Assembly (NCBI GenBank): GCA_001404055.1
Contig: CXTY01000005.1
Coordinates: forward strand, 372,001 to 436,000
Length of the DNA: 64,000 nt
From: Roseibium album
GTDB lineage: Bacteria; Pseudomonadota; Alphaproteobacteria; Rhizobiales; Stappiaceae
Direction of reading: 5' to 3'
The notes under the pieces were generated by a model. The model was not told the origin of the DNA. It made no database searches and worked only from the letters and a program-made list of their open reading frames with translations. The translations under genes and the position numbers were made by a program. Positions 26,083 through 34,245 of this stretch are shown here, in pieces. Numbering within the stretch: position 1 is the first letter of the stretch; every line of letters starts with the position of its first letter.

Positions 26083-26769
26083 TTAACGGGTTGTTCCAAC
26101 CGAAAACGCCAGAATTCTGCTGATTTCGTTCAGCGTTCGACCGGAAGTTGCTTTCCAATCGTTAAAGGCGGCCTGAATCGCGTTCAGATTTTTTTTCGAC
26201 AGGCGGTCGTTCTCGATCACGTTTTCCCTGATGAGAGCATTAACGACATCGCCCGAGAGAAGGAAACTTTCCTTGCCCATGAAACGCAGCGCGAGTTGCC
26301 CGGTGTTGCCGCCAAGGCGGCTGCCGCGCTTTTTCAAAATTTCCATCAGGCCGATCTGGTCTGTCACAGGGAAATGGGCCAGAAATTTCGCCGCGCTTCC
26401 ATGTTCCATGGCCAGATCCTTGAGGAAAACAGCATTGTCCTGGACGGTTTTGATCTTGATCCCGTTGCGGACAATCCTGGTGTCTTTCAGGAGTGCTTCA
26501 AAGGCTTCGTCGGGCAGGAATGAGAGGCGGGCGATATCAAATCCCTCGAAGGCTTCTTCAAACCCTGGCCATTTCTGCTCGATCACCTTCCAGCTGAAGC
26601 CAGCCTGGAAAACACACTTGGTGAACATGGCCAGCCAGCGGTCGTCGCCAATCTTTTCCAGTTCTGCTTCGGACTTTGGCGGATTGTGTTCGCCGAGCAG
26701 AGCAGCAAGCTTCTCAGGACCGCCTTTCTTCTCGGTAGCGAGGGCTTCGATTTCTTCAAAAGATCGCAT
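26083..26769 (-). CDS. Tag-like DNA-3-methyladenine glycosylase I family protein
   Basis: A 228-residue helix-hairpin-helix glycosylase relative. The core W..MFTKCVFQAGFSWKVIEQKWPGFEEAF.GFD (gapped) followed by DTRIVRNGIKIKTVQDNA closely parallels the substrate pocket of 3-methyladenine glycosylase I (Tag). The N-terminal Cys of the Tag zinc snap, and its C-terminal Cys/His partners, are not visible, so it would be a zinc-free variant of the family. Function in removal of alkylated bases is inference. It lies on the same strand as ccrM, 131 bases upstream, and may be transcribed with it. Confidence 0.8.
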   Translation of the reverse strand: MRSFEEIEALATEKKGGPEKLAALLGEHNPPKSEAELEKIGDDRWLAMFTKCVFQAGFSWKVIEQKWPGFEEAFEGFDIARLSFLPDEAFEALLKDTRIVRNGIKIKTVQDNAVFLKDLAMEHGSAAKFLAHFPVTDQIGLMEILKKRGSRLGGNTGQLALRFMGKESFLLSGDVVNALIRENVIENDRLSKKNLNAIQAAFNDWKATSGRTLNEISRILAFSVGTTR

Positions 26770-26806
26770 CGGCGCGTTCTCCCTGCTTTGATCATACTAC
26801 TACTCT

Positions 26807-26914
26807 GTCATTACCGGGCTCGACCCGGTAATCCATGCCGTGATTTTTCAAAAAACTGTGAGACCAACCTAAAGCGAAACGGATTGGATGCCACGATCAA
26901 GTCGTGGCATGACG
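26807..26914. repeat. Palindromic intergenic repeat (GTCATTACCGGG type)
   Basis: Left half GTCATTACCGGG-CTCGA-CCCGGTAATCC and right half GGATGCCACGA-TCAAG-TCGTGGCATGAC are each hairpins, and their outer ends GTCAT/ATGAC are complementary. The whole unit spans 108 bases between the Tag-like gene and the ABC permease gene. It is of the common alphaproteobacterial dispersed palindrome type; function unknown. Confidence 0.75.
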
Positions 26915-26928
26915 AGAAGAAAGAGAAA

Positions 26929-27735
26929 CTACCTGCCGCCGATCTCTTTTGTTCGCTCGAATTTTCTCAAGACGAGCGACAGCGTGATCGTCATCATCAG
27001 ATAAATCAGGGCCACTACATTATATGTCTCGAAATAGCGGAACGACCCGGCGGCATAAACCTTGCCCAGCTGGGTGACGTCGGTAACGCCGAGAACGGAG
27101 ACCAGCGAACTATCCTTGATCATGGCGACAAAGTCATTTCCAAGGGGTGGCAGGATTGTCTTTAGCGCCTGGGGAAAAATGATCAGGCGGAACCGGAGCC
27201 AGCGGTTCATGCCCAGGGCTTCTGCGGCCTCGATCTGACCCTTGTCGACAGCCTGGATGCCGGCACGAAACACTTCTGCGATGAAGGCTGAATACCCAAT
27301 CATCAGCGCGACGATCGCACGCCACAGCAGCGGGAAGTCGCGCGTTCGCATCGCGTCCAGGCCAAGCGGCTCGATCACGGCATTGATGGTGGCCACAATC
27401 AGCGGTGTTGCCACAAAGGCGATGTAGAGCAGGAGCACGATGATCGGCAGCCCGCGCACGATCTCGACGTAGAACCGGGCGCTCTGCCTTAAGACAATGG
27501 AACCGGAGAGCGACGCCAGTGCGAGCAGCAGCCCGAGAACGGATGCCAGAAAAAACCCGACCAGCGTCACGAATATCGTTATGCCAACGCCGCGCGAGAC
27601 CGTTGATATGACCTGGGTATAGATTTCATCGGTCGCGATCTGAAACAGGAGAAAGGTTGCTATTCCCACAGCAGCCAGAAGCCAATAGGGAAAATCCTGT
27701 TTCGGTGTGCTGGAGGGAGACTTTTTGCGGAACAT
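26929..27735 (-). CDS. Polar amino acid ABC transporter permease (HisM/GlnP family)
   Basis: A 268-residue inner-membrane protein with an N-terminal hydrophobic helix and at least five further ones (about residues 15-35, 50-80, 90-115, 140-160, 195-215, 235-255). The signature loop EAAEALGMNRWLRFRLIIFPQAL is the EAA motif that docks the ATPase. The family imports polar amino acids. It is downstream of the binding-protein gene (27898-28698) on the same strand, 162 bases away, with a strong stem-loop between. No second permease and no ATPase gene is present in the window, so the complex must use a subunit encoded elsewhere. Confidence 0.93.
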   Translation of the reverse strand: MFRKKSPSSTPKQDFPYWLLAAVGIATFLLFQIATDEIYTQVISTVSRGVGITIFVTLVGFFLASVLGLLLALASLSGSIVLRQSARFYVEIVRGLPIIVLLLYIAFVATPLIVATINAVIEPLGLDAMRTRDFPLLWRAIVALMIGYSAFIAEVFRAGIQAVDKGQIEAAEALGMNRWLRFRLIIFPQALKTILPPLGNDFVAMIKDSSLVSVLGVTDVTQLGKVYAAGSFRYFETYNVVALIYLMMTITLSLVLRKFERTKEIGGR

Positions 27736-27805
27736 GAGGCTGTCTTGGCTGGGAAGTGAAAAGAACGAATTGCTGTTATCTTGCGGAAGCCGTCAGATAT
27801 GCAAA

Positions 27806-27842
27806 TGGCCGGTATCCGTGACCAAAGCCCGGATACCGGCCA
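27806..27842 (-). promoter_or_regulatory. 13-bp perfect stem-loop between binding-protein and permease genes
   Basis: TGGCCGGTATCCG (27806-27818), 11-base loop, CGGATACCGGCCA (27830-27842). It follows the binding-protein stop by 56 bases and precedes the permease start by 71. On the minus strand there is no T tail, so it more likely protects the 3' end of a processed binding-protein mRNA, as known for ABC transporter operons (inference). Confidence 0.7.
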
Positions 27843-27897
27843 ACTACAGGATTGTCTTGTGTCCTGACCCTAGCAGCTTGAAGCAGCTAAAGAAGCA

Positions 27898-28698
27898 TTA
27901 TTGACCTGCTTTATAGTCGAAGAACCACTTCTTGTTGAGCGCATCCAGTGTTCCATCGTCGCGCATGCTTGTGATCGCGGCGTTGACCGGGGCAACCAGT
28001 TCCGAGCCTTTCGGGAAGATGAAGCCAAAGTCCTCGCTTCCAAGTGGATCGCCGATCAGTTTGAACGTGTCCGGATTTGTGGCGACATAACCCTTGCCAC
28101 CGGTACTGTCGGTCAGAACAAGATCAACGTCGCCGATTTTCAGCGCCTGAACGGCTGCACCGAAGGTTTCAAACAGCTTGATGCGTGAATTGGCTTCATC
28201 GCCGTCAAGCACTTCATAGACCGTGACATAGAAAGGGGTTGTGCCGGGCTGTGCACCTGCCAGGAAGTCGGCTTCCGCACCAAAACTCTTGGCGTCGGTA
28301 AATCGGTCTTCGTCGGCACGTACGAGCATAAACATTTCAGAGCGCATGTAAGGTTCTGAGAAGTCGACTTTCTCCGCCCGATCTGCGCGAATTGTAATGC
28401 CATTCATGGCAATGTCGTATTCACCTTGGGAGATAGCCGGGATCATCGCGTCCCAGCTCGTGTTCTCATAAGTGACTTTCATGTTCAGCCGTTTGGCGAT
28501 TTCCGCAACAGCCTCATATTCCCAGCCAATCGCGTCACCTGTCTTTGGGTCGACAAATTGAAGCGGCGGATAGGTGTTTTCCGACGCAATGATTACTTCC
28601 TTGCCTCCAAGGTCCGGAAGATCGTCGGCAAGCGAGGTCGTGCTGGCACCAAGCACGGTTGAAATGGCGACTGCCACGGTCAGAAAAGTGCGTTGCAT
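27898..28698 (-). CDS. Polar amino acid ABC transporter periplasmic binding protein
   Basis: A 266-residue exported protein: signal peptide [17 protein letters not shown] then STTSLADD. The mature protein is of solute-binding family 3: [40 protein letters not shown], the [21 protein letters not shown] segment (about residues 90-110) and [10 protein letters not shown] that bind the amino-acid carboxylate and amine. AGGAGC precedes the ATG at 28698. Directly upstream of that ribosome site begins the 264-bp inverted-repeat element 28710-28973. The permease gene follows downstream. Ligand specificity is not determinable. Confidence 0.94.
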   Translation of the reverse strand: MQRTFLTVAVAISTVLGASTTSLADDLPDLGGKEVIIASENTYPPLQFVDPKTGDAIGWEYEAVAEIAKRLNMKVTYENTSWDAMIPAISQGEYDIAMNGITIRADRAEKVDFSEPYMRSEMFMLVRADEDRFTDAKSFGAEADFLAGAQPGTTPFYVTVYEVLDGDEANSRIKLFETFGAAVQALKIGDVDLVLTDSTGGKGYVATNPDTFKLIGDPLGSEDFGFIFPKGSELVAPVNAAITSMRDDGTLDALNKKWFFDYKAGQ

Positions 28699-29157
28699 GG
28701 GAAGCTCCTAGGGTACGGACCTATAATATTGGATACATTGGTCGATCTGGAATCGGTCGGAGGCGAGGCGCAATATCGCAGGAAACCTGGTGGTTTCCAA
28801 GATTTTGCAACGCAGGGTACGGCTGGTGCCAGTTCGATCCTAAGGACGTTGAAACTGCTTCGATTGGTAACGTCAACACTTTTGACCTATGCCGTGCATA
28901 GCTCTGCAAGCGTTTCCTCGCCCTTCTTTGCCGTTTCAACGCCAATGCATTCAATATTTTAGGTCCGTACCCTCGCCAAAATCAGGAGGACTTTACCGGC
29001 TTCCTTGCTGGTGGGAAAGACCGTAGGAACAACACTTCGTACTGGAGTGAATAATTTTTCTTGTTGCGAAAAAATATTCAGAAACTGCCGTCTCCCTATT
29101 GACGTTAAAGAGACTTGGCGGGACTGTGAACGAATAACAACAATAAGGAACGATTTA
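28699..29157. other. Divergent spacer between ABC binding-protein gene and amn
   Basis: 459 bases without a protein gene. The left 60 per cent is the inverted-repeat element 28710-28973. The rest (28974-29157) is AT-rich before the amn start and should hold its promoter; AAGGAA at about 29146-29150 is the amn ribosome site. I see no clear -35/-10 pair. Confidence 0.5.
28710..28973. mobile_element. 264-bp element with 32-bp terminal inverted repeats (MITE-like)
   Basis: The ends 28710-28741 (AGGGTACGGACCTATAATAT then TGGATACATTGG) and 28942-28973 are inverted copies of each other with 3 mismatches in 32. An internal partial copy AGGGTACGG is at 28814-28822. The interior has no ORF with family resemblance. 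No clear target-site duplication is visible at the borders. Size and structure fit a miniature inverted-repeat element or a large regulatory palindrome. It occupies most of the gap between the ABC binding-protein gene and amn and touches the ribosome site of the former. Confidence 0.5.
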
Positions 29158-30669
29158 ATGTCTACATCATACAATAGCGATGTTCAGCAACCCGTTAGGC
29201 GCACACGGTGCGCTCCCTCTCATCCACTTGAAGTTTTTTCGGATGCAGGCAAAGCGGTCGACCGGCTGATTGAAATCTTTGAAGACAACACCGCATTTTT
29301 GCGCGCACAATTTAAGGATCTGCTGGACGGCAAGGAAATTACCGAACGCGTCCGTGCATTTTATCCGCAAGTCCGCATCGTTACTGACAGCCACATTCGT
29401 CTGGATAGCCGCCTGTCATACGGCTTTGTTTCCGGGCCAGGCACCCATGCCTCTACAATCACACGCCCGGATCTGTTCCGGAATTACCTTTGCTCACAGC
29501 TTTCGCTGCTCATGAAAAACCATGATGTGCCCATCGTGGTGGGTGATAGCGATATGCCGATCCCGCTGCATTTTGCGTTTTATGACGGCACGCATGTGGA
29601 AGGTGGTGCGGCTGCGGCAAATATGGATCGTCCGTTGGCAGATATCTTTGATCTGCCGGACCTCACCGTGATGGACGATTCCATCGCCAATGGCACATAT
29701 GAGCCGGTCGACGGTGTCATGCCGCTTGCGTCTTTCACGGCGCCACGTGTTGACTATTCCCTGCACCGGTTGCAGCACTACACGGCGACTGCCGCGGAGC
29801 ACTATCAGAACTACGTTCTTTTCACGAACTACCAGTTCTACATTGATGAGTTCTGCCGCATGTCCAAGGAAATGCTGGCAGATCCGGACAGCGGCTATGA
29901 AGCCTTTGTCGCGCCCGGTGACCTGGTCACAAAAGCCGGTGACAGTGAACCGTGCAGCGGCACGGAGCCGGCCAAACTTCCGCAAATGCCCGCGTACCAC
30001 CTCAAAAGAGCAAATGGCAGCGGCATCACCATGGTCAATATCGGTGTCGGACCTTCCAACGCCAAGACCATCACTGACCATATCGCGGTTCTTCGTCCGC
30101 ATGTCTGGCTGATGCTGGGCCACTGCGCGGGCCTCAGAAACAGCCAGACGCTGGGTGACTATGTTCTTGCCCATGGATATGTACGTGACGACAATGTTCT
30201 CAATCAGGACCTACCGGTCTGGGTGCCCATTCCGCCACTTGCCGAAGTGCAGGTCGCACTTGAAGATGCTGTGGCCGAGACCACTGGCTATGACGGCTAT
30301 GAATTGAAGCGTGTGATGCGGACCGGAACTGTAGTATCGCTCGACAACAGGAACTGGGAACTCTGGGATCAGCCGGAACTGGTGAAACGCTTTTCACAAT
30401 CGCGGGCAATAGCCCTTGATATGGAATCTGCAACCATCGCCGCAAATGGTTTCCGGTTCCGTGTGCCCTATGGAACGCTTTTGTGCATTTCGGACAAGCC
30501 GCTGCATGGTGAATTGAAATTGCCGGGCATGGCGACAGATTTTTACAAGCGGCAGGTCGCCCAGCATCTGCAGATCGGCATCAAAGCGATGGAGAAAATG
30601 CGCGACATGACAGCCGAGAGACTGCATTCACGCAAACTCAGAAGCTTTGCCGAAACGGCGTTTCAATAA
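29158..30669 (+). CDS. amn: AMP nucleosidase
   Basis: Hydrolyses AMP to adenine and ribose 5-phosphate, controlling adenylate levels. The product has 503 residues, close to the enterobacterial Amn (484). The N-terminal Amn-specific domain (about residues 20-180) is followed by the nucleoside-phosphorylase fold. Motifs include NIGVGPSNAKTITDHIAVLRP, LMLGHCAGLR and the catalytic ALDMESATIAANG. ATG 29158, preceded by AAGGAA, is the start; the frame stays open further upstream but the extra residues are not conserved. A bidirectional terminator follows at 30789-30818. Confidence 0.95.
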   Translation: MSTSYNSDVQQPVRRTRCAPSHPLEVFSDAGKAVDRLIEIFEDNTAFLRAQFKDLLDGKEITERVRAFYPQVRIVTDSHIRLDSRLSYGFVSGPGTHASTITRPDLFRNYLCSQLSLLMKNHDVPIVVGDSDMPIPLHFAFYDGTHVEGGAAAANMDRPLADIFDLPDLTVMDDSIANGTYEPVDGVMPLASFTAPRVDYSLHRLQHYTATAAEHYQNYVLFTNYQFYIDEFCRMSKEMLADPDSGYEAFVAPGDLVTKAGDSEPCSGTEPAKLPQMPAYHLKRANGSGITMVNIGVGPSNAKTITDHIAVLRPHVWLMLGHCAGLRNSQTLGDYVLAHGYVRDDNVLNQDLPVWVPIPPLAEVQVALEDAVAETTGYDGYELKRVMRTGTVVSLDNRNWELWDQPELVKRFSQSRAIALDMESATIAANGFRFRVPYGTLLCISDKPLHGELKLPGMATDFYKRQVAQHLQIGIKAMEKMRDMTAERLHSRKLRSFAETAFQ

Positions 30670-30678
30670 GGTCACGGA

Positions 30679-30765
30679 TCCTTCGTCGCCTTCCCGGCCA
30701 AGCGAAGCGCGAGCCGGGACCTGGGTGACGAGATGGGAAGGTCCCGGATCTTCGTCCGGGACGGC
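30679..30765. repeat. Dispersed intergenic palindromic repeat (CCTTCG..CCGGGACCT type), copy 2
   Basis: CCTTCGTCGCCTTCCCGG, AAGCGAAGCGCGAGCCGGGACC, then GGTCCCGGATCTTCGTCCGGGACGGCG; the second is quoted over two reading units and lies at 30699-30721. It matches copy 1 at 18896-18942 and adds a second hairpin. It is located just after amn. Confidence 0.6.
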
Positions 30766-30788
30766 GTCAATTCAAGTGTCTGGAAACG

Positions 30789-30818
30789 AAAAACGCGACC
30801 GATTGGCCGCGTTTTTTT
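30789..30818. terminator. Bidirectional terminator between amn and bfr
   Basis: AAAAACGCGACC, loop GATT, GGCCGCGTTTTTTTT: a GC stem with A and T flanks, so it works in both directions. It ends amn (+) and bfr (-), which are convergent here. Confidence 0.88.
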
Positions 30819-30836
30819 TGATATCAGTGGTCGGTT

Positions 30837-31322
30837 TTATTCGGCTTCGTCGGCCGGAGCTGCGTTCAGCAGGCCATAGCGTTCTTCGCCAATCCTTTCC
30901 AAAAGGTCCAGCTGGGTTTCCAGGAAGTCGATGTGCCCTTCTTCGTCAGCGAGCAACTCTTCAAACAGGCCCATGGAAACGTAGTCGCCCTCATCGCGGC
31001 AGATGTCGCGGGACTTGGCGTAGGACGCACGGGCGTCATATTCACCAGCCAGATCAGATTCCAGAACTTCCTTGATGTTCTGACCGATGCGCAAGGGACC
31101 AACCTTCTGCATATTCGGGTGGCCTTCGAGGAAAATGATGCGGTCGGTCAATTTGTCCGCATGCTGCATTTCCTCAATGGATTCTTCGCGTTCCTTCTTG
31201 GCAAGGCGCGTGAAGCCCCAGTCATTCAGGAGGCGGTAGTGAAGCCAATACTGATTGATCGCGCCAAGCTCAAGAAACAGAGCCTCATTCAGGCGTTCGA
31301 TAACTTTCGCATTCCCTTTCAC
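30837..31322 (-). CDS. bfr: Bacterioferritin
   Basis: An iron-storage protein forming a 24-mer with heme at dimer interfaces. It has 161 residues. All ferroxidase ligands are in place: E18, E51, H54, E94, E127 and H130; the heme ligand is M52. The start is GTG at 31322 with GGAGGT 7 bases before it. Upstream lies a palindrome TAGAATTATTCTA at 31360-31372, which matches the iron-control element bound by Irr in Rhizobiales, so bfr should be repressed when iron is low. It is convergent with amn across a shared terminator. Confidence 0.97.
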   Translation of the reverse strand: MKGNAKVIERLNEALFLELGAINQYWLHYRLLNDWGFTRLAKKEREESIEEMQHADKLTDRIIFLEGHPNMQKVGPLRIGQNIKEVLESDLAGEYDARASYAKSRDICRDEGDYVSMGLFEELLADEEGHIDFLETQLDLLERIGEERYGLLNAAPADEAE

Positions 31323-31359
31323 GGCAATACCTCCTTTGATGCGGATGATTTGGCTACAT

Positions 31360-31372
31360 TAGAATTATTCTA
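31360..31372 (-). promoter_or_regulatory. Irr-type iron control element (ICE) upstream of bfr
   Basis: TAGAAT-T-ATTCTA is a perfect 6-bp palindrome 38 bases before the bfr start codon. The known Irr box in Rhizobiales has the form TTTAGAA-N3-TTCTAAA, and bfr is a known Irr-repressed gene (established for Bradyrhizobium and Agrobacterium). Binding here is inferred. Confidence 0.75.
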
Positions 31373-31487
31373 TTCTATAAGTCCAGCTAATCTTCACCAA
31401 AAAGTTGAATTTCATATATACAAAACGTAGCGTTCGCAGCAGAGTTTCACCAAACGGACTGATCCATTCAAAGTTCAATATTGAAAA

Positions 31488-31513
31488 GGCGCAGCCCGAC
31501 CCGGAGCTGCGCC
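31488..31513 (-). terminator. Intrinsic terminator after the fasciclin gene
   Basis: On the minus strand GGCGCAGC, a 10-base loop, GCTGCGCC, then TTTTC. Perfect 8-bp stem, placed 44 bases beyond the stop codon of the frameshifted fasciclin gene. Confidence 0.82.
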
Positions 31514-31556
31514 ATTCTTGCTGGATTTTGCCTTCAATCTTGTGAAGAATTTATGA

Positions 31557-32038
31557 TCAGGACTTCGGTAGGATTACGGCATCGATGATATGAATGACGC
31601 CATTTGAGGCTTCAATGTCAGCGGTAACTACCGTGGCATCATCGACCTTCACACCATCTGTTGCATCAACCGAAATTGTATCGCCCTGCACGGATGCGAC
31701 ATCTGCCTTTTTTCCGGCTATGTCGGAGGACATCACTTTGCCCGGAACGACGTGATAAGTGAGGATGGCGACCAGTTTGTCCTTATTCTCGGGCTTCAGG
31801 AGGCTGTCGATTGTTCCGGCAGGCAGTTGGCGAATGCTTCGTCTGTCGGTGCGAAAACAGTGAATGGCCCGTCTCCTTTCAGAGTTTCGACTAGACCGGC
31901 TGCCTGGACTGCAGCGACGAGTGTATTAAAGGATCCTGCGCCGACTGCCGTGTCGACGATGTCCTTGTCGGATGCTTTCGCAAACGAGACAGGAAGAACC
32001 AGAAGGAGGGCGAAAACGAGACGTTGGATTAGTTTCAT
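31557..32038 (-). pseudogene. Fasciclin (FAS1) domain protein, frameshifted by one base
   Basis: The N-terminal part is a signal peptide ([20 protein letters not shown]) followed by a FAS1 domain up to [12 protein letters not shown]. There the frame goes off and stops after ten residues. Restoring one T on the plus strand at about 31827-31828 (GCC AA? CTG on the coding strand becomes GCC AAA CTG) continues the domain perfectly: [39 protein letters not shown], stop at 31557. The full gene would give 160 residues, the usual single-FAS1 size. FAS1 proteins are secreted adhesion-type proteins. Either a recent one-base deletion or a sequencing error in an A/T run; no slippery heptamer suggests programmed shifting. 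Confidence 0.9.
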
Positions 32039-32263
32039 GTCATGCTCCCAAATATGTCACACAGGCAGGGGTTATCGGGTCCGGAAAACGAATTTTCCGG
32101 ATTAGTTCCAAAAGGTTGGTTGAATGCCAGTGTTATAAGGAATACGAGGCCCTGAGTATTTTGGATTAGAAAAATTATTTTTTTTTAGTTCATCAAGAAT
32201 GTGATCCGATGAGATGCAATGCGCGTTTAAATGACCGTTCTTGAACCAATTGCTGACTGCTCT

Positions 32264-33328
32264 TCAGCCAATGGCGTGATGTAGGATTTTGCGCATTACG
32301 GTCGGTAGCGCCTCGCCACCCAGGTCCTCGGGTGAAGACCACCAGGCATTCCCGTCAAGCGTCACAAGGTCTGAAGCCACATCTGCCCTGTAGACCGTCA
32401 CCTTGAGATGAAAATGCGTGAAAGTATGTTTCACTTCACCGGAACACTTTTTCCAATTGGCTGTAAATGGCGCAAGTGGCAGAACATCCTTGCTGTCAAA
32501 ATTCTCGGACCACTCCGTGCCCGGCACTTCTGTCATGCCGCCAAGCAGTCCTTTTGGGGGGCGCCGCCGCAAAAGAACAGCGTTGTTGTTGTCAACGGCC
32601 AGGAAAGCTGCGCCGTGTCGCGTCGGTATCACCTTTTTGGGTGCCTTGCGCGGCAGTGTTTCCTGGATCCCGGATGAAAATGCCTTGCACCCATCGTTCC
32701 ATGGACAAAGCGAACAAGCCGGTCGTTTGGGCGTGCAGATCGTCGCGCCGAGATCCATGACGGCTTGCGCAAAGTCGCCAGGACGGATGTCCGGTGTCAG
32801 CTTCGCCATCAACTTCTTTATGTCCGGTTTTGCTTCCGGTAGAGGCGTTTCAATCTGGTCAAGCCGGGCAAGAACGCGCTCCACATTGCCATCGACAACC
32901 GCAGCATGCCGGTCAAAGGCAATCGTGGTGATGGCTGCCGCTGTGTAGGGGCCAATACCCGGCAGCTTTATGAGTTCGTTTTCGCCCTCCGGAAAGCTGC
33001 CGTTATGACTTGAGACAATCGTGTCGGCACATTTTTTCAAGTTGCGTGCACGCGAATAGTAGCCAAGCCCCGCCCAGGCTTTCATCACATCTTCTTCGGG
33101 CGCGGCAGCAAGGTCCTCAACGGTGGGCCAGGCGTGTGTGAATTTGTTGAAATAGTCTTTCACAGCCGCAACAGTTGTCTGTTGCAACATGATTTCCGAC
33201 AACCAGATCCGGTAAGGATCGGGAATTTCGCCCAGGTTCCGGTTCTCAGGATGCACACGCCAGGGCAATTCCCGGGCGTGACGGTCGTACCAGTTCAGGA
33301 GCAGGGAAGAAGCAATTTCCGGTTTCAT
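32264..33328 (-). CDS. mutY: A/G-specific adenine DNA glycosylase
   Basis: Removes adenine mispaired with 8-oxoguanine. The product has 354 residues. The HhH-GPD core shows catalytic E45 in WLSEIMLQQT and D146 in VVDGNVERVLAR, with the hairpin LPGIGPYTAAAI. The 4Fe-4S loop is C-X6-C-X2-C-X5-C in CTPKRPACSLCPWNDGC. The C-terminal NUDIX-like domain that recognises 8-oxoG is present (about residues 235-350). It is divergent from the DciA-like gene at 33539. Confidence 0.97.
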   Translation of the reverse strand: MKPEIASSLLLNWYDRHARELPWRVHPENRNLGEIPDPYRIWLSEIMLQQTTVAAVKDYFNKFTHAWPTVEDLAAAPEEDVMKAWAGLGYYSRARNLKKCADTIVSSHNGSFPEGENELIKLPGIGPYTAAAITTIAFDRHAAVVDGNVERVLARLDQIETPLPEAKPDIKKLMAKLTPDIRPGDFAQAVMDLGATICTPKRPACSLCPWNDGCKAFSSGIQETLPRKAPKKVIPTRHGAAFLAVDNNNAVLLRRRPPKGLLGGMTEVPGTEWSENFDSKDVLPLAPFTANWKKCSGEVKHTFTHFHLKVTVYRADVASDLVTLDGNAWWSSPEDLGGEALPTVMRKILHHAIG

Positions 33329-33538
33329 GAGAAAGACTGTATCTATGTGCTAGAAGATCAGGTCAATGTACTGGATAGCCTGGGGAAAACTCGGTGGGTT
33401 GAGGCTAACAAGTTCGTGTGTTGAAAGTATTCGTCGTCATTTTGTCGCATTCTGTTGCAACACAACATGGCAGTCCATGAATGGGAACTGGCAAGGAGTT
33501 GATCCTCGTTTGTTCTGATGAGGAGGTAGAGCATCAAC

Positions 33539-34060
33539 GTGGCAAAGGCAAACCCTGTTCGCAAGCCAAAGGAAGCAAAACGTCTTGCCGACCTGGTCAG
33601 CAAGGCGATGACGCCTGCTTGCAAGAAACGAGGGTTTGCATCCGTTGATATCGTGGCGTCCTGGGCCGACATCGTCGGAGACCGCTATGGTACGCGCGTC
33701 CAGCCCGACCGGCTGATCTGGCCACGCCAGACTGAACTTGGCGATCCGGATGCGCCGCGGCAACCAGCGACGCTGGTAGTTCATACTGATGGTGCCACGG
33801 CCCTGATGCTGTCCCATGAGAGTGGGCAGGTCATCGAACGGATCAACACCTTCTATGGCTGGGCGGCCATTGGTCGCATTAAGATCCTGCAGAAACCTGT
33901 GTCGCAAAAAAAGACAAAGTCACCCAAGCCGTTGCGCTCCCTGACCCAATCTGAGGAAAAAAGGCTCGATGAAAGCGTGGAAGGCGTCGAAAACGACCGT
34001 CTGCGTCAGGCGTTGAAAAAACTCGGGGCACAGGTGATCGCCAAAACCGGGACCCTATGA
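33539..34060 (+). CDS. DUF721 protein, DciA-like DnaB helicase-loading factor
   Basis: A 173-residue protein whose central region (VDIVASWADIVGDRYGTRVQPDRLIWP, described in part; then ATLVVHTDGATALMLSHESG, VIERINTFYG) is the DUF721/DciA domain. DciA is the ancestral loader of the replicative helicase DnaB in bacteria lacking DnaC (established for several phyla). The start is GTG at 33539, with AGGAGGT about 11 bases upstream. The C-terminal 50 residues are charged and probably helical. It is followed by the DsbA-like gene and smc, a common Rhizobiales order of mutY - dciA - dsbA - smc. Confidence 0.85.
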   Translation: MAKANPVRKPKEAKRLADLVSKAMTPACKKRGFASVDIVASWADIVGDRYGTRVQPDRLIWPRQTELGDPDAPRQPATLVVHTDGATALMLSHESGQVIERINTFYGWAAIGRIKILQKPVSQKKTKSPKPLRSLTQSEEKRLDESVEGVENDRLRQALKKLGAQVIAKTGTL

Positions 34061-34245
34061 TCCTGAAAAGCCGCTCGCGCTTGTGTGTACCAGTGATAAC
34101 ATCACTGTGAAGCGAGGCCTTGCAACGTCCTCGTTCCTGCCACAATTGATAAGCTTTGTTGACGCGACGTGCCTGAAGGGGCACATGAGACATCAGGATT
34201 CGCACCCAAAGGTGCCGTGCTTTAACTTGTGACAGGACGATATTC

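Noticed and set aside
28830-28840. GTTCGATCC, similar to a tRNA T-loop
   Set aside because: No complementary T stem, no acceptor stem and no anticodon arm around it.
31820-31835. Programmed frameshift in the fasciclin gene
   Set aside because: No slippery heptamer or downstream structure; a simple deletion or sequencing error explains it.
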